Source: Anarhynchus alexandrinus
Lineage: Eukaryota; Chordata; Aves; Charadriiformes; Charadriidae
Direction: 5' to 3'
Assembly (NCBI GenBank): GCA_008711295.1
Contig: VUYV01000120.1
Span: 1,549,873-1,613,872, forward strand
Length of the DNA: 64,000 nt
Of this stretch, positions 49,641 to 61,340 are shown piece by piece (position 1 is the first letter of the stretch; every line of letters starts with the position of its first letter). The notes beneath the pieces are model-generated. The model saw only the letters and a program-made list of their open reading frames with translations, did no database searches and had not been told where the DNA came from. The position numbers and the translations under genes were made by a program.

Positions 49641-52600
49641 TTTGGGCCAGATTTTTTTTTGGTGTGGTTTCTTTTTTTTACTTGCAGTGTGTTTATAGCA
49701 ACATTCCTTTGTGGGTACCTTGATGATGGTTTCTGAACAGTTCCTTGCTTTCATTGACATTTTCCATTTTCAAGTTAAACTTCCTGTCAAAAATTATGTC
49801 AAAAATTGCTATAAACTCTAGGACAATGACCCTGACAAAAAATTGGCATATATCCATTACTGCATAGTGCTATTTTTTGTTTGCATAAAGCAAGTATGCC
49901 AGGAGCATGAGTCACTAGGCAACTGCTAATTTATAGATCAATGCTGAGCTCATTTCTGTCTGTTAGCATGACATCCAGTCCAGAGCTGGCTGAAGAAGTT
50001 ACTGCAATAATAAAACATTCTATAAGTAATATCTTATCTATTGTTTTTAAAAGCACTAATGAAGTTTTATTGTGTTTTTTTTTGTTGTTGTTGGTTTTTT
50101 TAATCTCCTTACAGGAGACTTTCAACAGCTATACCCAAGACAAAGTCATCTGAGATAATAACGTGTAGGAAGGAAAACTGAGTTAACAGATACATAAGAA
50201 GCCACTTGTCCTGTTCCACAGGGAATTTCTTATAGATGCCCAGTGCCCACCTGAGTTCACTCCTCAGTTTTTACAGCCCATCATCCAAAGCAACAAGAAA
50301 ATGCAGCAATACAGATGATCTAAAAACATGCAAAATACAAAGCACAGACATACATATCCATCTATATACTTCTGTTTAGTTCATTTACTTTAGAAAAAAT
50401 GGTGAACAGTTGTCTGTGAAATCAGGTAAGCTGCAGAGAAAGCAGGGCCCCACAGCACTGACATTCATTCTGCATCACACACTCTGTGGCATGAGGATGC
50501 AGCCAGAGTTGCTGGGAAATGGCCTTTTCCGCACAGAGCTCAGATAGTCAGAAGTTATTTTAGATAAAACACTAGTGCATATGCATTTAAAGTCATGATT
50601 CTGGATTGTCTGTGACAACGGTCTGTCGCTAGTGACACACTTAAGACAACCCACTTTTATCCCATTCGATCCTGCAGGTCAAGTTGTAACTAGCTTGGGA
50701 TACATGCCAGAATGCTCCCCAAATAACATCTATTTTTGGCAGTGCCAAAAGTAAGCAAGTGCTCTTCCCCCCTTGCCACATTTGCTCTCATGGCTCGTGG
50801 GACTCTTCTGAACACAGTTTACGCATCATGACTGCTGGGCCAAACCTTATAAGCCTTCCTCAGTCTTGTTTCAGCAATATTTTTCTTGACCTCAGTGGGA
50901 GTAAGGACTCTGCATTATTAAGTGGAGACATCAATATAACTAGATCATGTTTCCAACTACTGTCTGTACTTATCCTGCTAACCTAACTGTTTCCAATCAC
51001 AGCTGAATGGGTGACATTTCCCAGGTGCTTAACGTGAAATCTAGTATTATTTTTAATACTTCAAAAGACATAGCCATGTCTCACATCAAAATATTTATCC
51101 TGCTAAAATTATTAGAAAAAAACAAGCCAAAACCTATCTCATATATCTTACCTGATAATAAAAGCTAGTTAAAGTGTTTAATTAATGATAAGGCATAGAG
51201 AGCCTAGTTTCTAAAATGTAATCTCTTTAAAATGTTCACACGAGGTCTATCATCACTGCTTCTTGCCACTTATTCTGGCATTTCATCTAAATATGCACAG
51301 GTTTGCAGAGATGATACCAAAAGCATTTGGATTAATAAATGACACAGTAGAAGTCAGAAATATTCCAGTGATATGAAGCAGAAGCAGACAAAAAGCTGCA
51401 CGTAGATTACAAACAGTATTTTTTTAACAACAGAGACTCTTCTACAAATACACTGATGACTGTTTAGCAATGCCAGGGAAACCAAATCATCTACTAGCCT
51501 ATAAAAATATGAGCATCAGTAGAAGGCAGAGGCAGAAACACATGCCTATGATGCACAGTGATCCATGAGAATCTGATGAACATTGGTTTGAAAAGTTTTT
51601 GCAGTAGTCAGCAAAACTACAAGGACAATTCCAAAAGTAAATATACAGCAGCAAAGCACCATCAGCACTTAAACACTTGCTTTGACTATGCCATGAAACA
51701 ATTTCAAATTATACTAAAAGGCTTTAGCAGAATGAGAGCAGAATGTGCCACAGCAGAATTTTGGTGATAACACACTTGCAATGATTAATTCAGTCTGAGG
51801 TAGGTTTGAAAATCCTTTACATTAAAAGAAAAACCTAGCAACTGCTGCCAGACATTTTTTAAATCCTGTGCATGCAAATATACATTTTAACAGCTTTATA
51901 AACCAACACAAGATTATCTAGCAGTAACATTAGCTAGTACTTAATGAGCTAATGATTGTAACGCTACCCTGCATGCTTGCTGAAGTTGAAGAGATTAGGA
52001 GTATCACACACACAGATTTTAGGCTGCCAGAGCAGGTCACTCTGAGACAATTCAGTCACCTAGAAAGGACTGCAGTGTTTCACAAAAATGTTGATTTTTA
52101 CAATGATTCCCTTCTGGTAAGGGAGGAGTGCTTTCCAGTCAAACAGAAATCCCTATACCCAAATTGGATCATTTGGCCTTCCTCACTGCCAATAATGAGT
52201 CATTCCATTAGACACTCAGAAACAAAAGCAGTTGCATTTTGCTACTGATAGTACCAATGAGTATCCAAATTTGGATGCAATGTCCAGTTTTAACGCTTAT
52301 TCATTCAATTACTGTTTAAAAAAAATTAAACAGGTCACAAAACGGTATCAGTTTGCCTAGCTGCCTAAACTAATTTACCGAGAAAGTTGCCCCTAAGATT
52401 CTTTGTCAATGAGAAAGGAAAGGAGTCATTTGCTAAACGAGCCCCTCTTTCTTAAAGGGAACAGAACACACTCTCCTTACACAAAATTAGATAAAAATTT
52501 CTCTAGAGAAGGCTCAGAGTAGATTATTGTGGGGTTTTTTTCCCGAATTAGAAAGTGTGCATAGTTTTCAGAGAATTAACATCCCCTTTCTAATTTCAAA

Positions 52601-53479
52601 TTGTTCCATTCTGTACTTGTTAGGACACGTTAATTCAGGAAAGCATATTTGGACTCATAGACTTACCTTGTTACAGACCTCTGCTAAAAGAAGCAGGGTA
52701 TATATATTTTTGTCGTTGGGTAAGTGAAATGCAGCACCTATGAATAGGGAAGTCTAAAAACCAAGACAGAACATCTTTTACAATGTAGAAATAAATGGAA
52801 GAGGTCTGTCTTATGTGGACTTGGAGTGACATCTGGTGACACGAAAAAGCAGTGCAAGTAACAAGCTACAGACCGATTGATCCGCCTTGGTAGAACTGCA
52901 GAAGCTGCTTGAACAATTTTCTCCCTCTCCATTAAAAATGTTAAGAAACATTAATACAAATACTTTAACAGAAATCTTTGCAATTTTCAATAAATTTAAC
53001 CTCCTTACTCACAAATCAGACATCTTTGATGACATTTGTTTCAGTGAGGATCCAATTTTCTGCTGAGCAATTCTACTACTGGAAAATGTTCAGCTGATCT
53101 CACTGCATACAAAAACACACACACAGTTATTTAATTATAATTTTTTTTAGATTGATAAAATTAATCCAGCGCATATATCTCAGTGAACATGGTTCTTTTG
53201 GTTTAAGCATGGCCTATTTTATCTCATGCTCACATTTCTAATTGATTTAAGCTAAGCCACAGTAAGCTTCTGTGCTGCAGTTTGGCACAGTCAGCTTACG
53301 TTGCCCCCTGAAGATAAACCGCTGCACAGACATGACACCCTCCCTGACCGAGGGAGATACACAAGCCAGAATAAAACTCTCTTTTTTTGACATTTCACAA
53401 ACCTGCTTATCAGCTACTCTCCAGCACCCCACACACTAACAGAGCAAGAGGAAAAGCCACTGCAGCTTAAATTAACCAC
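49641..53479. other. Intergenic, no gene seen
   Basis: AT-rich sequence without a recognised exon, RNA gene or repeat family. Frames such as 51952-52248 (98 codons) have no family match that I can name. Confidence 0.5.
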
Positions 53480-53950
53480 CAGCACTGGGCCAGGCGCTCG
53501 GCAAAGGGATGGGGAGGGTCTCCAGTGTGTTGCTGTCAGACTGTTGGCTTAACACAGCTGAGGAATGCAAGCACCCAGTTTCCACCAGCTCCTTTCACTG
53601 GGCTTACTGGTGCTGAGCCCTCTAGGATGTGTCACTACCCCCTGCAGCTGCAGACTCCTCTCACTGAGGTAACCGCCATGGCCCCACTCCCTGTGGACTG
53701 GACCCACCCTAGCAGATGCGCTTCTGATTGGCTGCTGCTCTGCCCCACCTGGCCACTGGGGGGAGTTACTCGCCCCTGGTTGGCTCTCAGCCTGTCAGTG
53801 GGCGGGGCAAGGCCCTGTCTCACAGCTGGCAGCACTCTGGGCCTGAGTGCCCGGTCGGTGGCAGCCCTGAGGTGTCAGCCGGAGGGCCTGAGTAGGCCGC
53901 AGCAGGCAAATAGGTGGCGTGATGCTGTGGGAACGTATTATATGGAAGCT
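53480..53950 (+). promoter_or_regulatory. GC-rich promoter candidate for LRRC9
   Basis: An isolated GC-rich block in AT-rich surroundings, about 3 kb upstream of the first recognisable LRRC9 exon. It has two inverted CCAAT boxes (ATTGG at 53727-53731, GTTGG near 53779-53783) and a GC box, GGGCGGGGC, at 53800-53808. An X-box-like half-site, GTAACC, lies at 53669-53674. This spacing fits a TATA-less promoter with a start near 53830-53900, though the orientation is not proven. The 159-codon frame across it (53525-54004) has no recognised domain. The start site, any non-coding first exon and its donor could not be fixed. Confidence 0.5.
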
Positions 53951-56860
53951 CTCTGGGGAGGCTGTGCTTCAGAAGAGATGCTTGCAAAGCCGTGCCCCTT
54001 CTAGGCAGGGTAGAACAATTCCCTGAGCTTCCCCTACAGAGCTCAGAGAAGCAGGCATCCACCCAAATCTAATTCAGGTCTAATGTAATTTCCTTAGCTG
54101 TTGTAAATGGAAAAATATATTCTTCGTTTCCTGTGCTAAATTACTCGCTAGAGGGGCTGTGTGTCAGTAAATACTATGGCAGAAATTCAAAAGCAGCAGG
54201 GATGTGGTATATTCAGGGTGTAGTTTGTGCGTACTGTGATTAATATACAGTGGAAGTGCTTTGAAAAGGAAAAAAAAAAAAGCTGCTGCAACAATCATAC
54301 TCTTACTACTAATAAGTGATAATTCTAAAGATTAATTGTAGCAGCTGTGTGATAAATTGTGGCAGAGATTTTTATACTATCAGTTATATTCTGATATATT
54401 TTTTTCATGCATGCAGAAGGGCTTTTATTGAGGTTTTTGGTGAATTATGAGTTCTGACTGGTTCGTTTTTACCACATCTTTATGCTTTGTGCAAATACAA
54501 TATACTGAATCCTATACAAGGATAAGTAGGTGCAATTCCCCACCCTTCCTTATGAAGGTGGTCAGAATACCTTATTCTATAGTACTTTCTGGACCTTTAG
54601 AATCTAAAAAAGTTAATTAAAAAAGTAACAAATCAAAGTATTCCAGGCAATTTCAACTTTCTTCTGTTGTAATCTGCATTGTGATTCCACTAGAAATACA
54701 GATTCTGGAACTCAGTCTGTTAGGAATTTAGATCTTTCCAAACTTCTTGGAAATCCCATTACTTATAAATTATGTGGGTGGCTACACAGCTGATAATATT
54801 ACTATACTTTATCAAAGAAATTACTAAGAAATAATAGTCACCACAGAGAACTCAAGAGATGATGTAATTGATAACCAAAACTAGAACGTTGTGGAAATTA
54901 TTACGGAGCTGGTAAGTTACTTGATCTTGGTTTTAATCATCTTTTTTTTTTTCTCTCAGTACTTCTATAAATATCAATGTCCTTGCTAGAATATACAATT
55001 ATTTTTGCTTCTTTAGAGATACCATCTGTACTGTTGTCTCCATTCTGGAGTGCCCCAAAGGTGGTATATAGGGCATGCATTAATAACAGTTTGTGGTGAT
55101 TTTAACATTTCAGAACTGTGGGAAACACATTAGTAGTTAAGATGCAGAAACGAGAATCTCTCAAGAGATTTACTCTTCAGAGTAAATTGCAACTCCCTGC
55201 TTTGTCTCTGTTTCTAGTGAAGTGCCCTGCAGAAATATTCATTTATAGAAACAGAAATAAGATTGTTATATTAATTTGCTCAAAAAAGTCCTGTAGTTTT
55301 GACTCAGTCCTGCATTTTTTTAGACAATGGATAACTGTGAGCAGAATCATGTGATTAACTAAGATGGTGGAAATTTTGTCTACTATGAACTGGTTAGAAT
55401 TTTAAAATGAGATCCCACTCCAGTTTAAGACACCTTCATTTATGTGTCTACAGGTACCTGTCTACATATGCATTTCATATCTTGGTTCTCATTACAGTCA
55501 GTGGAAATCAATGACAGGATTTAGCTGCATAGATATATAGCTGTCTACCGCCATTTTACTTGCCTCAAGGTATCTAAGACTGTGGCAGCTGCACCTCCCC
55601 CATGGACAGTACTGAAACTTCTTGAAAATCTAGAAATTGCAGTTTGGGGTTCGGGCCATCCAATCCACATGGCACTAAAGACAAGGAAGTTAAGGCCCTC
55701 AGCCACTGAGGACGAACATAACCATATATGACCACAGATTAGATTCAACTAGAATATAAACAGAGCCCTGCCGGAGGGAAAATTGAGTCAGTCCTCCTCA
55801 GAGCAGTGGGTCTGCAGTCGGGGGCTCTCCCCATGGTTCAGGACACCACCCATGGTAACTCCTGCAGATTGAGAGCCCTCACCTTACTTGGTGAGTGATT
55901 GCGCATTTTGGATCCTTGTTTCTAAAGCTTAAGAATTCTTAAATCAAATGTGTAGTATTAATTCCATTTTACATCTTGAACCTGTAGATTATTAATGTGT
56001 CAGAGTCTTGAACAGTTTTGGTTAGAATAAAGTTTATTTTTAAGTTTATCACCTGCCTAATTTAATTTCTTGTAAGTCTCCGTGACAAAGACATCTCATG
56101 TATCTAGGAGGATATACAGAAAACTGCACCCTACTGAAACAGCTGTGTCAGGATGCTTTTAAGGTCTCAAATAGCAATGGATATTCTGAATCCCATTGTT
56201 AGTCAATATAGTCAAGGGAACCTATAGAATAAGTCAGTTTTGTGTGACGTAAACCCCTCTTGTCTGGTCATCTGAATGGCTTTCCAGGATCCTTTGGTTA
56301 AATCTCTTGACAAACATGACAGCTTAGGCAAGTGGTGTGCGTGTGGATACCTGTTCTTTTTTGTCTTAATCTAAAACTCAATCTCACCCTTAGTGAAATT
56401 CCATGTATACTTTTTCTTTTTTTCCTGGCCAAAAGACTTATTATAATTTTTATTTGATACAACCATTCCAGAAGTAGAAAACTACAAGACTGATAAAGCA
56501 CACCATGTATCCTCATCTATATATGTATGTATATGTATGTGTGTGTATGTATACACATACATATACTAGCTTATAGATAGTTATGGATTTCCAGTTTTTA
56601 GTTTTCATTAAATTAGTATAGTTTAAAATTATTTTGTTTTAAATTGAAGATGCATTCTGAGGTGTGATATGAAGCACTCATGTAATACTTTCTAAACGTG
56701 ATTTGGGAGCAGAAGAAAGCTGCTTAACTGAACATGACCAAAATTGCAAACACATTTTACTGCAGAGGAAGTCTTAAAAGACACAACTGGTGTTAAGCAG
56801 CTATCTCTAATTCACTGTAATGGCAGTAATACATTCTACTGTGTAATGTACTTTTTACAG
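53951..56860. other. Inferred LRRC9 5' intron or upstream region
   Basis: AT-rich sequence without a convincing exon. A donor-like CTTG|GTGAGTGA near 55890 follows a moderately GC-rich stretch at about 55770-55890 and could end a non-coding exon, but nothing else supports it. A TATG-type simple repeat lies at 56517-56567. Confidence 0.4.
56517..56567. repeat. TATG/TGTA simple repeat with hairpin
   Basis: Microsatellite of ATGT/GTGT/ATAC units. Bases 56531-56542 (ATATGTATGTGT) pair perfectly with 56553-56564 around a 10-base loop, a 12-bp hairpin formed by the repeat itself. Confidence 0.85.
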
Positions 56861-57119
56861 CATAGACATAAAGAGAATAATAGTTGCTTTTCATTTCCAA
56901 TACACATGTAATGTATTGTCTTATGAGAACATGGATCAAGAGGGACTAAAACCAACAGCACCGGAGATGTTTTTCTCAGGTTATCCCAGAATTGTAGGCA
57001 TTAAATACTTCTCAGCTATAACTACTGTCATTCTTATTGGACAAAGTATTCAAAATATTTCACACCTAGGGTACTGCCTGTTGCCCAAAGAGCCGTGGAT
57101 TGCTGAATGCTCTTTAGAG
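56861..57119 (+). CDS. LRRC9: LRRC9 N-terminal exon (open)
   Basis: This exon has acceptor CTTTTTACAG at 56851-56860 and donor GAG|GTAAGT at 57120, the best-formed signals of the locus. The frame is open throughout: one split base, then 86 codons. From about 56916 it reads LSYENMDQEG, then MFFSGYPRIVGIKYFS and KEPWIAECSLE. Against remembered mammalian LRRC9 these match LSYE..GQEG, MFFLGYPRIVG and KELWIAEC. The first LRR unit begins here. Residues encoded before LSYE are poorly conserved and no in-frame ATG occurs before 56931, so translation should begin in an unseen upstream exon or at ATG 56931. The exon ends in phase 0. Confidence 0.82.
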
Positions 57120-57690
57120 GTAAGTTAACTATGAGTTTTCTTTCGAGCCAACATTAGTCAATTTCCAGTCCCTTACAATGATTATCATATTCTTTCACAA
57201 ACACTCCATTCATCTGTTCAGGGAAGAAGGCGCTATTTGAAGGAGTCAGAATCTGGCACTTCTTTACTTAAGTATCCAAAAATGCCAATTTAGATATGGA
57301 TCTAATTACATCTGTAACGTATTAAAGTTTTTTTGCAATTTAGGACCTATTGTTGGGTATTTCTCATTAGAAGCAATATTTTTAAAAACTGGAATAATTA
57401 CATTGAAACCTTTTCCAGGAAAATGGTTAGACTGAAGACATTTTAGTGAAAATAATACTGTATTTAAAAACACATAATCATTTATCATGAACCCTTGTAG
57501 CTTCTACTTTTTTTTTCCTTTGTTGGCATAACTGAAAAGCTTTCTAAATCAGCAGAATTCTGCACAGAGAGTGTGGTCTCAAATTACTTGGAACTACCTA
57601 ACAATTTACTGTGCAAGTTAATGGCATCTTGACCAAAAAGAGTGACACTTTGTTATTCAGTGCTGCAAAGTAATACCTCTTCTATTGCAG
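57120..57690 (+). other. LRRC9 intron
   Basis: A 571-base AT-rich intron from GTAAGT to TTCTATTGCAG. Nothing else was recognised in it. Confidence 0.7.
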
Positions 57691-57830
57691 AAAATAGATG
57701 GTCTACAAAAAGTGTAAATTTGCAAAAGCTTTATTTTTATTGCAGTTAAATTTCCAGGACTGAAAGTCAGAAAGCCCTAACAAAGCTGAATGTACTTAGG
57801 TTGAATAATAACCTGATCAAGAATATAGAG
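57691..57830 (+). pseudogene. LRRC9: LRRC9 LRR exon with frameshift and stop
   Basis: The acceptor TTCTATTGCAG and donor GAG|GTGAGT are both intact. The entry frame reads KIDGLQKV then stops at TAA (57715-57717). Shifting by one base gives NLQKLYFYC, then an in-frame TAA, then ALTKLNVLRLNNNLIKNIE. Together these align with the LRR block that in mammalian LRRC9 begins KIEGLQ, passes NLEKLYLYYNKIS and ends HNMIKNIE. That block is 47 residues (141 bases) as I recall it. This exon is 140 bases, so a 1-bp deletion near 57709-57713 accounts for the shift. The second TAA (57746-57748) replaces a lysine codon, an independent substitution. Skipping this exon joins the phase-0 ends of its neighbours in frame. 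Confidence 0.8.
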
Positions 57831-59196
57831 GTGAGTCTGGTGTCTTTTCTTCTAATTTGTGTAATGCATAGTATTTTAATAGTATGGTATGTAGATGTGT
57901 CTAATAAGTGGGGCTAACTTTTAGAATTATTGAACAACAGAAGGGACAATTTTAAACTTTAATTTATAATAATTAAGGCTGAAACATTATTTGGAACTGA
58001 TTAGCTGTCAAGGTTTTCTGCATATGCAGAATTAAATATATCACTCATTTTCAAAGACCTCTGAGATTCTTGATGAGGAAAAGATTTTTTTAGTTTTCTT
58101 ATAACTGCAGATTTTTGTCTGCATTTCAGTATTATGTAAAAGGCTGGCCATTTAATTTTTATTTTAGTGTTTGGGGTTTTTATTTTTTTTATAACTTGGA
58201 GAGATTAACTCCTGTTCAGGAGAAGTTTTATCCTGGCTTTTTCTCATGCTGTCATATATCAAATTAACTCCTATAAAAAATTTATTTCTCCCCTTCCCTC
58301 CCCCACCCCCCCAAATTAGTACTCTCCATGCTAACCTTTGAGTTGGCAGCTAGTCCAGAACCAGCGAGAGCTCTGTTATTAGCAGTTTGGCATGTAAAGG
58401 GGAAAAAAATACATAAATGTCCATTTCTAGCAAAAGACCATGTAGCTTTCTGAATTATCCAAGTTACTGCACCCCAACATGGAGACAGAGGTGCTGCAGG
58501 TCGGTCCACCTTCCCTTGGGAGAGTACATGAAAAAAAGGCAGAGGGAGATAATGATACCAAGATAAAAGTAGTTAGAGCAGAAGGAGATGCTGATAGAGA
58601 TGAATGAGACCAGATCACTGGGAACCTTCAAAACCATAAAAGAGAGAAGAGAGAAATTGAAGTTGGGCATGATGATAGGGAAGGAAAAGGAAGACTGAGA
58701 AATTACAGCTGATAAAGTACAAGTGTAAAGGCAGGAGAGTGTTTCCAGAAATGATTATTTATTAGCAAGGACACACCAAACACTAGTGGCATCTCACTGC
58801 AAAGAAGTGCAGTGTCATCATGGAGAGAAATGATTGACATCATCATGATACCCTGAGGCCAAGACATGGGCTGCAGCCAAAGGCTAATGAGTACTCGTGA
58901 CATGGGGCAAGATCTGTTAGGTTTCTTATGCACAGCTGTGAAACTAAGGCTGGGGGACTAAGTTTATTTTCATTGCAGTATCATTTACAAAGGCTTTCTG
59001 AGCCAATTCCCTTTTGGCAAAATGCATTCTCTCTTTCCATGTCAAAATAAAGCTATAGTTTACAACAGAGGCTAACATTGTTTAGACTCCAGTCAAATTT
59101 GTTTTTACATTTGAATGATCTGCCTCTTAGCCTACAGGCTCTTCAGCATTTGCAGTGCTATATTAGATTAAACTGTATTGTTTAAAACATTCACAG
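57831..59196 (+). other. LRRC9 intron
   Basis: A 1366-base intron from GTGAGT to TTCACAG. It carries a C-rich block (58290-58312) that is a canonical four-tract G-quadruplex motif on the minus strand. No exon was recognised inside it. Confidence 0.65.
58290..58312 (-). other. Canonical G-quadruplex motif (minus strand)
   Basis: The plus strand has C runs of 4, 3, 5 and 7 bases separated by 2, 1 and 1 bases. The minus strand therefore reads G7-N1-G5-N1-G3-N2-G4, which satisfies the usual four-tract G4 rule with short loops. It lies on the template strand of the LRRC9 intron. Confidence 0.8.
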
Positions 59197-59264
59197 GGCT
59201 TACATACTCTGCAAAATTTGCAAGAGGTCAACCTCACTGGAAACACACTAGAAAAAATAGGAAG
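59197..59264 (+). CDS. LRRC9: LRRC9 LRR exon (open)
   Basis: A 68-base exon after acceptor ACATTCACAG, with donor AG|GTGATA (a weak but valid GT). It reads GLHTLQNLQEVNLTGN then TLEKIG plus two bases of an Arg codon. This is a clear leucine-rich repeat that continues directly from the NNNLIKNIE of the preceding exon and matches remembered LRRC9 GLQTLKNLKDLNLAGN. It starts in phase 0 and ends in phase 2. No lesion is seen. Confidence 0.85.
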
Positions 59265-59822
59265 GTGATATCAGTCTGGCCTTTCTAGCATGAGCATTCT
59301 GGTTACTACCAAGGATTTATGTACATGGTTCAATCTTTCTTTCATTCTAATAAAAATGTTCTACCAACTTGCATGGTTCAGAGTCATATCCTATATACAC
59401 AGCCCTGATCATCCCAAAGTCTGTGTCAAAACTCCCTAGGGCTCATCTTTGTTTACTCCAAGCTCCATTGCTGTAGTCATGTCAAAGAAGACAGAAATTA
59501 GGTATTAGTGGTATTTGTGCATGTATTTATTTTTCTTTTCCACTTTCTTTACTATAAAGGACTTTTAGTTTAAATCTAAATCAAGCCTGTTTGGTTATAA
59601 ATGGAAATGTAGATCATGCCTGCATTGCTGAACACATACTAGAGAATCTATTATTTTTTCTTGGTTTATCTTTATCTGTAATAAAAAGATCTTCCAAATG
59701 CTATCCCTGCACTTTCAGTGGAAATGGAAAATAATATATTACATGTGTGATGTCATTGTTTGTGTTAATTATTCTTCAGAATAATCAACAGCCAACTTTC
59801 TAGGACACTTAATGTGTTGCAG

Positions 59823-59889
59823 GGGATCCATTTCCAGTTTCAGTTCTGCCAGGTTCCTAATTATTTGCATCTGGTGTCTCAAGTCTTAG
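59823..59889 (+). pseudogene. Possible relic of an LRRC9 exon
   Basis: A 67-base interval between acceptor TGTGTTGCAG and a perfect donor, TTAG|GTAAGT. Its length equals that expected for one split base plus 22 codons following the preceding exon. However, the translated frame shows no leucine-rich repeat and ends in a stop, and the other frames match only weakly. It may be a decayed exon or coincidence. Confidence 0.22.
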
Positions 59890-60470
59890 GTAAGTGCTTT
59901 GACCAATGGGTTCTTAAATGGAACTGCACCAAGAAGGAAAACTTAGAGATACAGTCCAGAACAATGGACTAGATAAGGTACTCACCTAACGTGGCAAACT
60001 GAGTTTCAGGTTGCTTCTTTTATTCATCCAGTGCAGGTGTTTGCAGAGGACCTTCCTGCTGAGTTCACAGATTATTATGGTTGTTGCCTATTCTAGCTGA
60101 TACTATAAAGATTTCGGAAAGGACTGTGTTTTGCACATTAGAAAGCTCTTTCTCACCCAGCTCTCAAGTTACTGGTTTTTTTTTTTCTGATTTCCAACTG
60201 ATTAGTCTGTTCCCCTTCCTTTGAGAACCGTATAAGCAACATAATGGATCAGAATCAGACTATAGTTGCCTCAGTGCAACTGCAGTTACTCTAAAAGAAA
60301 AAGACCTGTATTACAGATTTTCTGTACAGCAGTTTGTAAACATTCCTAATAGGTCTTTAATGCACTTTGAGTGAGCTCTTTGCACATATGTCTGTACACA
60401 TGTCACTGAAAAAATATTGCTGATTGTGTAAATAGGACCCTTGAAAAGTACTTTAATCAATAGTCAACAG

Positions 60471-60569
60471 ATTCTTTTGATCAGGGATGCACAGACCAAG
60501 GACTCTGCTGGTGCAGACTCATGCCTTTATGGTCATATCTTCCTCCTTTGCTTGCCCTATGTAGATCAG
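60471..60569 (+). pseudogene. Possible LRRC9 exon, weak match
   Basis: A 99-base open interval between AGTCAACAG and CAG|GTAGTA. It reads ILLIRDAQTKDSAG, then CLYGHIFLLCLPYVDQ. A distant fit to the LRRC9 segment LCLNDPQYKSN..CNYSTHVLYHLP is possible (shared D-x-Q-x-K, C-x-Y, H and LP). Too few positions agree for a firm call. Confidence 0.25.
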
Positions 60570-61340
60570 GTAGTATCTAGGAAGCAGACACACGCTTCAA
60601 TCACCTCATCTCTTTGTCAGAAGTGCCTATAGTTAATGCATATATGAATATTTTACATAGCATTTGCATTGGGGTGTGTAGCAGAGTTAGCTAACTTGCT
60701 TTCTTTAAGAAGAGTTTTATGAAAATTTTATACTTGGGTGCCAAATCCTTGCTTGTTGTTCAAAAGGAATGAGGATTTTATTCTCTTGCTTTACCTAATA
60801 TCAGCTGTATAGCGGCTGGATTGATCCTAAAGATTTACCTCTTAAAAAAGAACGCTTTGCTTCCGCAAAGCAGGCAGTAATTACTATGCCACACAGTGAT
60901 TACACATGTGGAGAGAAATGAACCCTGCCCTGAGGTGTTTGAAGAAGAGCTGCACGTCCATTTTGCCTGTACCCTCTAATTCTCTTTTCCTTGCTGAGAC
61001 TTGCATCATGATGAAGTCACATTGAAGGATCAGTCCTGCCTGGGTGAAACAATGGTCTAATTGATATGAGTAGGACTGGGATATGAGCCAGTATACAAAA
61101 GAAGAGTATGTGCAGTTGCTCAGAGCAGAGCTGTCCCTTTGGCCAAGTAATTCAGCTTTTTCTATTGACAATCAAGAGTTTGAATATATTTAAATAGTTT
61201 TCTGGTTTGATCTTTTCAGGTATGCTTTTTAGTACACATCTAGAGGCCTTATCTTTTGAGGAAACACAAATAAGATTATTTTCCTGCCATACTTTAACAT
61301 AACCTCTTGCTTCTGAATCCTAGTGGGGTCTTTTTATCAG

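Larger units (their letters stand above)
59265..61340 (+). other. LRRC9 region with expected exons not clearly found
   Basis: Mammalian LRRC9 has further LRR, linker and helical segments at this point, requiring two or more exons. Two exon-like intervals with good splice signals occur (59823-59889 and 60471-60569), but their peptides match weakly or not at all. Either the exons have decayed, lie in sequence I fail to align, or have been lost. A perfect 7-bp hairpin (GCTTTGC-TTCC-GCAAAGC) lies at 60854-60871. Confidence 0.5.

Noticed and set aside
53525..54004. 159-codon plus-strand frame in the GC-rich block upstream of LRRC9
   Set aside because: No homology to LRRC9 or another family that I recognise; it sits over promoter motifs and is explained by low stop-codon density.
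57799..57830. Use of an internal acceptor (TTTCCAG near 57758) to rescue the broken LRR exon
   Set aside because: It would avoid the nonsense codon, but the phase does not fit the upstream phase-0 exon: the next codons read GAC TGA.
60090..60130. Short plus-strand peptide (LADTIKIS) resembling the LRRC9 'KELADSTAMKKI' segment
   Set aside because: It lies upstream of the weak candidate for an earlier part of the protein and has no fitting splice sites; probably coincidence.
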